Shown: piece after piece, positions 31,756 through 39,250 of the stretch | How the letters are laid out: each line of letters opens with the position of its first letter | Numbering within the stretch: the first letter of the stretch is position 1 | DNA from: VKMB-3413 sp041027365 | GTDB taxonomy: Bacteria > Pseudomonadota > Alphaproteobacteria > Rhizobiales > Rhizobiaceae | Direction of reading: 5' to 3' | Length of the DNA: 64,000 nucleotides | Assembly: GCF_041027365.1 (NCBI RefSeq) | Contig: NZ_JBFTEH010000007.1 | Span: 229,349 to 293,348, forward strand | Made by a program: the position numbers and the translations under genes | The notes under the pieces: model-generated | What the model was told of the DNA's origin: nothing | What the model saw: the letters and a program-made list of their open reading frames with translations, nothing else | Databases searched by the model: none

Positions 31756-32310
31756 CTACCCCGGCTCCGACGCTCGGAGACGCCCCCGCGTGTGCTGGCG
31801 CAACGCCCGCTCCTCCGCCGGGATGCGGATCGCCAGAACGCCGGCGTTGAGCAGGCTGAAGGCGATCGCCAGCGCGTACAGTCCGAAGACGCAGGGCAGG
31901 AGCGCGATCTCCAGGACGACGACGGCATAGTTCGGATGCGGGAAGAAGCGGTAGGGCCCCTTCGCGACCAGCCGCTCGCCGGGCTTCACCAGGATCCGCG
32001 TCGTCCAGCGGCGGCCGATCGAAGCCAGCGTCCAGAACCGCAGCGCCTGCACGAGCGCGAAGAGGACGAGCGGCAGGGTGAGGACCGGTTGGCCGAAGGC
32101 GAAGATCCAGAGGAGGATCAGCCAGGCCGCATGCACCGCGACGATCAGCGCATAGTGCGGCGCCGCCACCTCGATCGCGCCCTCGGCCAGGAGCCGGGCC
32201 GTGTTCCGCCGCGCGATCCACAACTCGCCGAGCCGCTGCAGCGTCACGTAGCCGAGGATCGCTGCCGTCGCCCAGAGCGGTGCGCCGGCGCCGAGCGCCG
32301 CGTCAGGCAT
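31756..32310 (-). CDS. Isoprenylcysteine carboxyl methyltransferase-like membrane O-methyltransferase
   Basis: A 184-residue membrane protein with four or five helices and the C-terminal signature VKPGERLVAKGPYRFFPHPNYA, typical of the ICMT/PEMT-like methyltransferases. Its start overlaps the end of the type III polyketide synthase gene by 8 bases, so the two are co-translated. In Bacillus (BpsA/BpsB) and Streptomyces (SrsA/SrsB) the same pair makes alkylpyrones or alkylresorcinols and methylates them. The same role here is an inference from the pairing. Confidence 0.87.
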   Translation of the reverse strand: MPDAALGAGAPLWATAAILGYVTLQRLGELWIARRNTARLLAEGAIEVAAPHYALIVAVHAAWLILLWIFAFGQPVLTLPLVLFALVQALRFWTLASIGRRWTTRILVKPGERLVAKGPYRFFPHPNYAVVVLEIALLPCVFGLYALAIAFSLLNAGVLAIRIPAEERALRQHTRGRLRASEPG

Positions 32311-33358
32311 CGAGGCGGACGAAGCTGCCGGTGAAGCCGGGCCCGAGCGCCGAGACCAGCGAGCGGCCCGGCAGCCCCTCCTCCAGCTTGCGCTGCAGGA
32401 CGAAGAGCACCGTCGGCGCCGACATGTTGCCGAAGTCGCGCAAGGTCTCGCGCTCGACGTTGAGCGTGCCCTGCGGCAGCGCGAAGGCCTGCTCCAGCGC
32501 CTCGACCACCTTGGCGCCGCCGGGATGGAAGGCGAAGCCCGACAGATCGTCCAGCGCCTCGTCCTGCCGCTCCAGGAACGCGGCCACGGCCGGCCGCATC
32601 TTCTGCGAGACGAGGTCGGGGATCGAGGCGGAGAAGATCGCGCTGAAGCCGACGGGATCGACCTGCCAGCCCATCACGCCGAGCGTCTCCGGCCACAGAT
32701 GCTCGCCGGACGAGACCACCCGCGCGCCCTCGCCCTCGTCCGCCGTCAGCACGAGTCCGGCGGCACCGTCCCCGAACAGTGCCGTCGCGACGATGTTGCT
32801 CTTGGTCAGTTCGTCGTCCCGGAAGGCGAGCGTGCAGATCTCGACGGCGACGAGCAGCACCTTGGAGCCCGGATCGGCGCGGGCGAGCCGCGCCGCGAGC
32901 GAGAGCCCCGTCACGCCGCCGGCACAGCCGAGGCCGAACACCGGCACCCGCCGCACGTCCGGCCGGAAGCCGAGCGCGGCATGGGCCCGCGCCTCCAGCG
33001 ACGGGGTCGCGATGCCGGTCGAGGAGACGGTGACGACGGTATCGATCTCGCCGGCCGTCACGCCCGCGGCGTCCATCGCCTGCGACGCGGCATCGCGGAA
33101 GAGATCGGTCGCGCCGTCGAGGTAGGCTTCCGTGCGCTGTTGCCAATTCTGTGATCGGTGAAACCATTCGAAGGGCTGTACCGAATAGCGCTGTATGATC
33201 CCGGTGTTCTCGAAGACCGGGCGCAGGCGCTCGAAATCGCGGAACCGGTTGCCGAAGGTCTCGGCGGCATGCGCGACGACCTCGCTCTGCGGCAAGGCAT
33301 GAGGCGGCACCGCGGTCGCGATTCCCGCGATCCGGGGCATCAGATGGGAGACGGGCAT
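32303..33358 (-). CDS. Type III polyketide synthase
   Basis: A 351-residue chalcone-synthase-like enzyme with the full catalytic triad: Cys145 (FGLGCAGGV), His278 (GFAFHPGGAK) and Asn311 (DFGNMSAPT). Bacterial enzymes of this group condense fatty acyl-CoA with malonyl-CoA to alkylpyrones or alkylresorcinols, often membrane lipids. It is followed by an overlapping methyltransferase gene. Its ATG overlaps the ATG of the divergent cytochrome b gene (both in CATG at 33356-33359), so the promoters must lie inside the neighbouring coding sequences unless one start is further in. Confidence 0.93.
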   Translation of the reverse strand: MPVSHLMPRIAGIATAVPPHALPQSEVVAHAAETFGNRFRDFERLRPVFENTGIIQRYSVQPFEWFHRSQNWQQRTEAYLDGATDLFRDAASQAMDAAGVTAGEIDTVVTVSSTGIATPSLEARAHAALGFRPDVRRVPVFGLGCAGGVTGLSLAARLARADPGSKVLLVAVEICTLAFRDDELTKSNIVATALFGDGAAGLVLTADEGEGARVVSSGEHLWPETLGVMGWQVDPVGFSAIFSASIPDLVSQKMRPAVAAFLERQDEALDDLSGFAFHPGGAKVVEALEQAFALPQGTLNVERETLRDFGNMSAPTVLFVLQRKLEEGLPGRSLVSALGPGFTGSFVRLDA

Positions 33359-34370
33359 GCAGGACGGTTCCTCGACTGGGCTGTTTCAGCGCAACCGGTT
33401 GAAAACGCTTTTGTTGCCGACCGCCGGTACACGAATGCGTCAGGACGGCGGCCTCGTCGCCCGCGGGGCGACCGCACGAGCGGTGCCTTCCGGAGCCTTC
33501 GCCCGGACCGAGGAGTCGGCCGCGGACGACTTGCCGAACCGGACCGGCGCCGCGGGCACAACGGAGGCCGGCGGCAGGCTGATCTACCGCCAGCGCCTCG
33601 CCACCCGCATCACCCACTGGCTGTGGGCGGTCACCCTGTTCTTCATGCTGCTCTCCGGGCTGCAGATCTTCCAGGCCCGGCCGGACCTCTACATCGGCCA
33701 GCAGTCGGGCTTCGGCTTCGACAATTCCATCCTGTCGATCGGCGCGGTCCAGGCGAATGACGGCTCGATTGCCGGGCGCACAGTGCTCTTCGGCCACGGC
33801 TTCGACACCACCGGCTGGCTCGGCGCGGTGCGCCAGGAGGACGGCAGCCTCGTGCCGAGCACCTTTCCCGGCTGGATGACCATCCCGGGATACCGGGACC
33901 TTGCGACCGGCCGCGTCGTCCATTTCTTCTTCGCCTGGGTGCTGGTCGGAACGCTCATCGTCTGGCTGATCGCCAGCCTTCTCAACCGCCACGCCGGCGA
34001 ACTCGTCCCGCGCGGCCGGGACCTCCAGAACCTGCCGCGCGACATCGCCGACCACGCCCGCCTTCGCTTCCACCACGACGGGCGCTACAACGTCCTGCAG
34101 AAGCTCTCCTACGCCTCCGTCCTGTTCGTCGCGCTGCCGCTGATGATCGCGACCGGCCTCACCATGTCGCCGGGCATGGACTCCTGGGCGCCCTGGCTGC
34201 TCGACCTCTTCGGCGGCCGCCAGACGGCGCGCACGATCCATTTCGTCGTGATGCTGGCGCTCGTCCTCTTCTTCCTCGTCCACATCCTCATGGTGGTCCT
34301 TGCCGGGCCGCTGAACGAGCTGCGCTCGATCGTCACCGGCTGGTACCGCACCGATCCGGAGACCGAGTGA
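33357..34370 (+). CDS. Cytochrome b/b6-domain membrane protein
   Basis: A protein of 337 residues with a long, poorly conserved N-terminal part (1-73) and then four or more membrane helices. Likely heme-ligating histidines are in RLATRITHWLWAVTLFFMLLS, GRVVHFFFAWVLVG, and ARTIHFVVMLALVLFFLVHI, the pattern of cytochrome b561/NiFe-hydrogenase-type subunits. The next gene, a molybdopterin oxidoreductase, starts on the last base of its stop codon, so this protein probably passes electrons between the quinone pool and that enzyme. GGGAG is 6 bases before the ATG at 33357; a later Met (residue 27) is possible. Confidence 0.85.
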   Translation: MQDGSSTGLFQRNRLKTLLLPTAGTRMRQDGGLVARGATARAVPSGAFARTEESAADDLPNRTGAAGTTEAGGRLIYRQRLATRITHWLWAVTLFFMLLSGLQIFQARPDLYIGQQSGFGFDNSILSIGAVQANDGSIAGRTVLFGHGFDTTGWLGAVRQEDGSLVPSTFPGWMTIPGYRDLATGRVVHFFFAWVLVGTLIVWLIASLLNRHAGELVPRGRDLQNLPRDIADHARLRFHHDGRYNVLQKLSYASVLFVALPLMIATGLTMSPGMDSWAPWLLDLFGGRQTARTIHFVVMLALVLFFLVHILMVVLAGPLNELRSIVTGWYRTDPETE

Positions 34371-35152
34371 TGGCGAAGTTCGAACTCAACCGCCGCCGCT
34401 TCCTGACCGGCGCCGCGGTCGCCTCCGCTGCCCCCCTTTCCGGCTGTTTCGACTTCACCGGCGACCGCGACGGCACGGTCCGAAACGCGCTGGAGGCGGC
34501 GAACTCGCTGACCTACCGGGCGCAGCGCTTCCTGCTCGGCTCCGACAGCCTCGCGCGGGAATATTCGGCGAGCGAGATCCGCCAGCCGCAGCGGCCGAAC
34601 GGCTCGACCGACCCGCAGGACCCCGACTATCTCCAGCTCGTGCAGACGAACTTCGCCGACTACCGCCTGACGATCACCGGGCTCGTCGACAAGCCGTTGT
34701 CCCTCTCGCTCGACGAGATCCGGGCGATGCCGGCGCGCAGCCAGATCACGCGGCACGACTGCGTCGAGGGCTGGAGCTGCATCGCCAAATGGACCGGTAC
34801 GCCGCTCGGCCCCGTGCTCGACCAGGCCGGGGTGAAGCCGAGTGCGCGCTACGTCGTCTTCGGCTGCTACGACACGATGGAGAACGGCTTCGCCGGTCCG
34901 ATCAAATACTACGAATCGATCGACCTCCTCGACGCCCGCCACCCCCAGACGATCCTCGCCTACGGCCTCAACGACCAGACCCTGCCGGTCTCGAACGGCG
35001 CCCCCTTGCGCATCCGCGTCGAGCGCCAGCTCGGCTACAAGATGGCGAAATACATCAAGGCGATCGCCGTGACCGACACGCTGAAGCCCTATGGCCGGGG
35101 GAACGGCGGCTACTGGGAGGACAACGGCTACGAGTGGTTCGCGGGGATTTGA
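34370..35152 (+). CDS. Molybdopterin-dependent oxidoreductase (sulfite oxidase/MsrP-like fold), Tat-exported
   Basis: A 260-residue protein with a twin-arginine signal NRRRFLTG (8-14) and a possible lipobox LSGC (Cys26). The molybdenum-binding core is present: TRHDCVEGWSC, where Cys131 would ligate the metal, PLGPVLDQAGVKPSARYVVF and LPVSNGAPLRIRVERQLGYKM. This is the SUOX/YedY fold found in MsrP and in related enzymes of open substrate. The pairing with a cytochrome b membrane gene (1-base overlap) resembles MsrPQ in layout, but the cytochrome is of another type, so the substrate is unknown. Confidence 0.9.
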   Translation: MAKFELNRRRFLTGAAVASAAPLSGCFDFTGDRDGTVRNALEAANSLTYRAQRFLLGSDSLAREYSASEIRQPQRPNGSTDPQDPDYLQLVQTNFADYRLTITGLVDKPLSLSLDEIRAMPARSQITRHDCVEGWSCIAKWTGTPLGPVLDQAGVKPSARYVVFGCYDTMENGFAGPIKYYESIDLLDARHPQTILAYGLNDQTLPVSNGAPLRIRVERQLGYKMAKYIKAIAVTDTLKPYGRGNGGYWEDNGYEWFAGI

Positions 35153-35289
35153 GGCTGCGGGTCCGGGATGGCCCTCATCCTCGGACTTCGCCTCTCATGC
35201 GCGCGTCTCCGTCTCCCCTCGCGAACGCGCGACATCCGGCGAAGCCGCCGTTCAGCGCTTCCAGATACGAGTGCCGACATCGACGCTTC

Positions 35290-35416
35290 GTCATCCTCGG
35301 GCCCCGTCCCGAGGATCCAGTTGCGGCCTCACACGCTGGAGACACTCGGAGTCCGGGCCCAGCAGTCGAAATCTGCAGCGCGGTTCTGGATCCTCGGGAC
35401 GAAGCCCGAGGATGAC
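35290..35416. repeat. Large inverted intergenic repeat with self-complementary arms
   Basis: The left arm (35290-35318) reads GTCATCCTCGGGCCCCGTCC and on to GAGGATCC; the right arm (35388-35416) is nearly its reverse complement, GGATCCTCGGGACGAAGCCC and on to GAGGATGAC. Each arm also folds on itself (CCTCGGG/CCCGAGG). This resembles the extragenic palindromes common in Hyphomicrobiales genomes. It fills most of the gap after the oxidoreductase gene. Confidence 0.8.
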
Positions 35417-35448
35417 GACGCCCCTCCGGACTTGCGTTGGGCGGAAGA

Positions 35449-35661
35449 CTATTCCGCAGCCTCCCGACCCTCAGTCTTCATGACGTACGCGACGCAGTCT
35501 CGCCAATCCTGGAGCGCGGCCGGATCACCGGACACCCCATCCTCGAAAAGCTGCAGATCGCTGAGCAGCGCACCGACATCGTCGGCTCCCGTCCGCTCCC
35601 AGTAGCGCTTGAGGAACTCGAACATCGCACGGTAGGCTTGGTCAGTCGTCAGTTCGGCCAT
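35449..35661 (-). CDS. Small acidic protein, possible immunity/antitoxin partner
   Basis: A 70-residue protein, MAELTTDQAYRAMFEFLKRY onward, with 15 acidic and 7 basic residues and a motif LQLFEDGVSGDPAALQDWRDCV. It overlaps the end of the preceding toxin-like gene by 20 bases, so the two are coupled. Size, acidity and position suit an immunity protein or antitoxin. I recall similar small proteins next to toxin domains, but I cannot name the family. Confidence 0.6.
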   Translation of the reverse strand: MAELTTDQAYRAMFEFLKRYWERTGADDVGALLSDLQLFEDGVSGDPAALQDWRDCVAYVMKTEGREAAE

Positions 35662-35938
35662 GACCCGGCTCCTTTGCCGACAGTCCCGTCAGCGCGTTGA
35701 ACGAACGATGTTTCTCGTTGATGCCACCGTTGCGGATATAGCCATTCCTGACGAGAACCCAAACCTGCCCTGTTCCGATCACGCGGGCGTACCATGTGGA
35801 TCCGAATTGGTCCGATCCGAGCAGAAAGCGAGGAGCGACCGTGTCCAACAGCAGTTGCCGATTGCTCGGCGTGTCCCGAAGATGCCCCTCCGAGCCTCGA
35901 AAGATATGTCGGAGACTGGCAGGATTGAACTCCGCCAT
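35642..35938 (-). CDS. Small protein resembling a polymorphic-toxin C-terminal domain
   Basis: A 98-residue protein whose sequence (FRGSEGHLRDTPSNRQLLLD, DQFGSTWYARV, QVWVLVRNGYIRNGGIN) looks like the C-terminal nuclease-like tips of secreted polymorphic toxins, where blocks such as GHxxDTPxNRxLL and WVxVRNGxIxNGGxN recur. Here it stands alone, with no delivery domain. Its ATG is 6 bases after the pccB stop, and the GAGGAG ribosome site overlaps that stop. It is followed by an overlapping acidic gene. The assignment is by recall of the pattern and the activity is unproven. Confidence 0.6.
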   Translation of the reverse strand: MAEFNPASLRHIFRGSEGHLRDTPSNRQLLLDTVAPRFLLGSDQFGSTWYARVIGTGQVWVLVRNGYIRNGGINEKHRSFNALTGLSAKEPGHGRTDD

Positions 35939-35944
35939 CTCTCC

Positions 35945-37477
35945 TCACAACGGAATGTTGTCGTGCTTCTTCCAGGGGTTGTCCAGATCCTTGTTGCGCA
36001 GCATGGCCAGCGCCCGGGCGATCCGGCGGCGGGTCGAATGCGGCATGATCACCTCGTCGACATAGCCGCGCTCGGCGGCGACGAAGGGTGAGAGGAACCG
36101 CTCTTCGTATTCGCGGGTATGCGCGGCGAGCTTCTCCGGATCGCCCGCTTCCTTGCGGTAGATGATCTCGGCCGCGCCCTTGGCGCCCATCACGGCGATC
36201 TGCGCCGTCGGCCAGGCATAGTTGACGTCGCCGCGCAGGTGCTTGGAGGCCATGACGTCGTAGGCGCCGCCGAAGGCCTTGCGGGTGATCAGCGTCACCT
36301 TCGGCACGGTGGCCTCGCCATAGGCGAACAGCAGTTTCGCGCCGTGCTTGATGAGCCCCCCCTGCTCCTGCGCCGTGCCCGGCAGGAAGCCCGGCACGTC
36401 GACGAAGGTGACGACGGGGATGGAGAAGCAGTCGCAGAAGCGCACGAAGCGCGCCGCCTTGCGCGAGGCGTCGGAATCGAGGACGCCGGCGAGCACCATC
36501 GGCTGGTTGGCGACGATGCCGACGGTGCGGCCTTCGATGCGGCCGAAGCCGGTGACGATGTTTTTCGCAAAGGCCGCCTGGATCTCGAAGAAGTCGCCCT
36601 CGTCGACGGTCTTCGCGATCAGCTCCTTCATGTTGTAGGGCTTGTTGGCGTTGTCCGGCACCAGCGTGTCGAGCGAGGCGTCCTCCGCAGTCACCGACTG
36701 GCTGTATTCCAGCTGCGGCACCGGCGCGGTGTTCGACGAGGGCAGGAAGTCGATGAGACGCCGCATCTGCAACAGCGCCTCGACGTCGTTGTCATAGGCG
36801 CCGTCGGCGATCGAGGACTTGACGGTGTGGATCGAGGCGCCGCCGAGTTCCTCCGCCGTCACCGTCTCGTTGGTCACGGTTTTCACGACATCCGGCCCGG
36901 TGACGAACATGTAGGAGGTGTCACGCACCATGAAGATGAAGTCGGTCATCGCCGGCGAATAGACGTCGCCGCCGGCGCACGGGCCCATGATCACGGAGAT
37001 CTGCGGGATGACGCCGGAGGCCAGCACATTGCGCTGGAAGATCTCGGCATAGCCGCCGAGCGCCGCAACGCCCTCCTGGATGCGCGCCCCGCCGGCATCG
37101 TAGAAGCCGATGATCGGCGCGCGGTTGCGCAGCGCCAGATCCTGCACCTTCTGCACCTTCTCGGCATGGGCTTCCGACAGCGAACCGCCGAAGACGGTGA
37201 AGTCCTTGGCGAAGACGAAGACGGTGCGCCCGTTCACCGTGCCCCAGCCGGTGACGACGCCGTCGCCGGGCACGTGCTGCTCGGCCATGCCGAAGTCGGT
37301 CGCGCGGTGCTGCACGAACATGTCGAACTCTTCGAACGAGCCCTCGTCGAGGAAGACCGTGAGGCGCTCGCGCGCGGTGAGCTTGCCCTTCTCGTGCTGG
37401 GCGCCGATGCGGCGCTCCCCGCCGCCCGCCCGCGCCCGCTCCCGCCGCGCTTCCAGTTCCGCCAGCATGTCGCGCAT
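35945..37477 (-). CDS. pccB: Propionyl-CoA carboxylase beta subunit
   Basis: A 510-residue carboxyltransferase subunit. The acyl-CoA binding half has ARERLTVFLDEGSFEEFDMF and DAGGARIQEGVAALGGYAEI; the carboxybiotin half has FVDVPGFLPGTAQEQGGLIKHG, KAFGGAYDVMASKHLRGDV and the conserved end NPWKKHDNIPL. It matches PccB rather than AccD or methylcrotonyl-CoA carboxylase. It works with the alpha subunit encoded at 27701-29728. Two small genes follow it so closely that they may be on the same transcript. Confidence 0.95.
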   Translation of the reverse strand: MRDMLAELEARRERARAGGGERRIGAQHEKGKLTARERLTVFLDEGSFEEFDMFVQHRATDFGMAEQHVPGDGVVTGWGTVNGRTVFVFAKDFTVFGGSLSEAHAEKVQKVQDLALRNRAPIIGFYDAGGARIQEGVAALGGYAEIFQRNVLASGVIPQISVIMGPCAGGDVYSPAMTDFIFMVRDTSYMFVTGPDVVKTVTNETVTAEELGGASIHTVKSSIADGAYDNDVEALLQMRRLIDFLPSSNTAPVPQLEYSQSVTAEDASLDTLVPDNANKPYNMKELIAKTVDEGDFFEIQAAFAKNIVTGFGRIEGRTVGIVANQPMVLAGVLDSDASRKAARFVRFCDCFSIPVVTFVDVPGFLPGTAQEQGGLIKHGAKLLFAYGEATVPKVTLITRKAFGGAYDVMASKHLRGDVNYAWPTAQIAVMGAKGAAEIIYRKEAGDPEKLAAHTREYEERFLSPFVAAERGYVDEVIMPHSTRRRIARALAMLRNKDLDNPWKKHDNIPL

Positions 37478-37597
37478 TCGCCCGTTCCTCCGCGTGTCCA
37501 GCGTCTCCGTTGCGGAGAGACGCCATGCTCCGCCGTCTGTCTAGCGCATCCGGGGATGAGGTGCAGCAGGCAGTGGCGCCACGGCCGACACCGCGTT

Positions 37598-37618
37598 CTT
37601 CTCCCCCGGGGGGAGAAG
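37598..37618. repeat. Intergenic palindrome
   Basis: CTTCTCCCCC-G-GGGGGAGAAG, a perfect 10-bp inverted repeat, followed by GTGCCCGGCAGGGCGATGAG. I recognise this arrangement from short dispersed repeats common between genes in Rhizobiales. It lies upstream of pccB and downstream of the ATP12 gene and could also serve as a transcript end. Confidence 0.7.
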
Positions 37619-37731
37619 TGCCCGGCAGGGCGATGAGGGCGTCGTAGAGCAGCCGCTGAAAGAACAGGCTGCGGGCGGCGCGGCCGGTACCGACTTTCGG
37701 CCCCGGCGGCTATGCCAAGCAATGAGACGGG

Positions 37732-38451
37732 TCACACCGCCTCGAGAATCAGCGCCGCCGCGCGCATCTCCTCCCAGCGAAGCGCCCGCCTTGCCATCGC
37801 CTCTTCGTCGGCGCCCCACTGCTCGATGTTCCAGTCCTCGTCGAGATGCGCCAGCTCCCAGGCCTCCTCGGCCGAGACGCGGCCGCCCGCGAGCGCCAGC
37901 GCGATCAGCGCCGAGCCGGTCAGCGTCGTCGCCTGGTGCAGCGCGGCGATGCGGAATGCCTCGGTCTCCGCCGCCAGATGCCGGCGCACCGCCGCGAGCG
38001 AGGCTTCGGGCTGCGCCACATGCATGACACCCTCGGCGAGGAGGAACCGCGCGCCGAAGGCGTCATGCGCCCAATCAAGGATCGGGTCCCAGCGCTGCCG
38101 CTGGCGCTCCACCAGCCGCTCCGGCCCGTCGGCGCGGTAGAACAGCATGTCGGTCTCGGCGTAGCGCCCGATATCGTCCCGGACCGGGTCCGGATTCGGC
38201 ACGATGCCGTCGACGATCGTGTTGACGAGGCGGGTCATCGGCATGGTCGCGGGGTCGATCCGCTCCTCCTGCGCCGCAAACTCCGCAGCGACGGCCTCGG
38301 CAATCGCGCGCACCGGCACAGCCAGCGGCTGGCGGGCCGGCGTCTTCACGGGGCGGCCGTCGAGACGGACGGTGAAGCCGCCCTCGGCCTCCGCCGCTTC
38401 CGCCGACTGGTAGAAGCGCTTCGGCAGTTCCGGCCGGGCGATCTCGGACAT
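37732..38451 (-). CDS. ATP12-family F1-ATPase assembly chaperone
   Basis: A 239-residue ATP12-like protein: KRFYQSAEAAEAEGGFTVRL, LDGRPVKTPARQPLAVP, MPMTRLVNTIVDGI, and the conserved acidic block AWELAHLDEDWNIEQWGADEEA near the C terminus. In mitochondria ATP12 shields the alpha subunit of F1 before hexamer assembly; alphaproteobacteria carry the ancestral form. It belongs to a row of minus-strand genes with the HAD phosphatase and RluA enzyme about 110 bases upstream. Confidence 0.93.
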   Translation of the reverse strand: MSEIARPELPKRFYQSAEAAEAEGGFTVRLDGRPVKTPARQPLAVPVRAIAEAVAAEFAAQEERIDPATMPMTRLVNTIVDGIVPNPDPVRDDIGRYAETDMLFYRADGPERLVERQRQRWDPILDWAHDAFGARFLLAEGVMHVAQPEASLAAVRRHLAAETEAFRIAALHQATTLTGSALIALALAGGRVSAEEAWELAHLDEDWNIEQWGADEEAMARRALRWEEMRAAALILEAV

Positions 38452-38563
38452 TCGGTCACCTCTTCTGCGGTTCGCGTGGAATGTCAGCGTTGCGGCACAG
38501 GCCGCCGGGATGCAACGGCATTTTCCGCCTCGAAGACCCGAGACGAACCGTCTGCGTCGGCCC

Positions 38564-39250
38564 TCAAGCCGTCGCAGCTGTCCGGGCGCCGGCGAGCCAG
38601 TCTCCGATCAGCCGGTCGAGAGCAGCGACATCCTCGGCGACCGCGAAGGCGCCGGCGGAGAGCAGCCGGTCCGCCTGATGCGTGCCCCAGGCGACGCCGA
38701 GCGCCGCCGCGCCGGCCGAGCGGGCCATCTCCATGTCGTAGATCGAGTCGCCGACCACCAGCGCATCGGTCGTCTCGAGCCCGAGTTCCGCGCAGCACTC
38801 CTCGACCATCGCCGGATGCGGCTTCGACGGGCAGTCGTCGGCCGTGCGCGAGGCGATGAAGACGTGGCCCATGCCGTGCTCCTCGCAGATCGCGGCAACG
38901 CCGCGTCGCGACTTGCCGGTGACCATGCCGAGCGCGACGTCCTCGCGCGCCGCCAGCCGGTCGATGAGGTCGCGCATGCCGGGAAACAGCGTCTCTCGAT
39001 GCCCGGCCTCGGCCCGCGTCGCGTGGAACGCCTCGCGATAGGCCGCGGCGAGCCGCGAATGATCCGCATCGACGCCATCCGGATGCAGCCTGGCCATCGC
39101 GACTTCCAGCGACAGGCCGATGATCGCCTTCGTCGCCGCATCCTCCGGCTCGGGCAGCCCCTCGGCGGCGAAGGCCCGGCGCATCACCGTGCAGATCGTC
39201 GCAAAGCTGTCGGCGATGGTGCCGTCGCAGTCGAACAGGATCGCCTTCAT
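38564..39250 (-). CDS. HAD-superfamily hydrolase (phosphoglycolate phosphatase-like)
   Basis: A 228-residue HAD phosphatase with motif I LFDCDGTIADS (nucleophile Asp7, Asp9), motif II VTGKSRRG, and motif III/IV SKPHPAMV and VVGDSIYDMEMARSAG. The cap after motif I is of the Gph/PGP type. The ATG (39250) shares its base with the stop of the pseudouridine synthase gene (ATGA overlap), so the two are coupled. Substrate not assignable. Confidence 0.93.
   Translation of the reverse strand: MKAILFDCDGTIADSFATICTVMRRAFAAEGLPEPEDAATKAIIGLSLEVAMARLHPDGVDADHSRLAAAYREAFHATRAEAGHRETLFPGMRDLIDRLAAREDVALGMVTGKSRRGVAAICEEHGMGHVFIASRTADDCPSKPHPAMVEECCAELGLETTDALVVGDSIYDMEMARSAGAAALGVAWGTHQADRLLSAGAFAVAEDVAALDRLIGDWLAGARTAATA

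Noticed and set aside
35649..35948. Alternative 99-residue frame over the toxin-like gene
   Set aside because: It uses another frame, has no ribosome site, and its translation is low-complexity; the 98-residue frame has GAGGAG and recognisable motifs.
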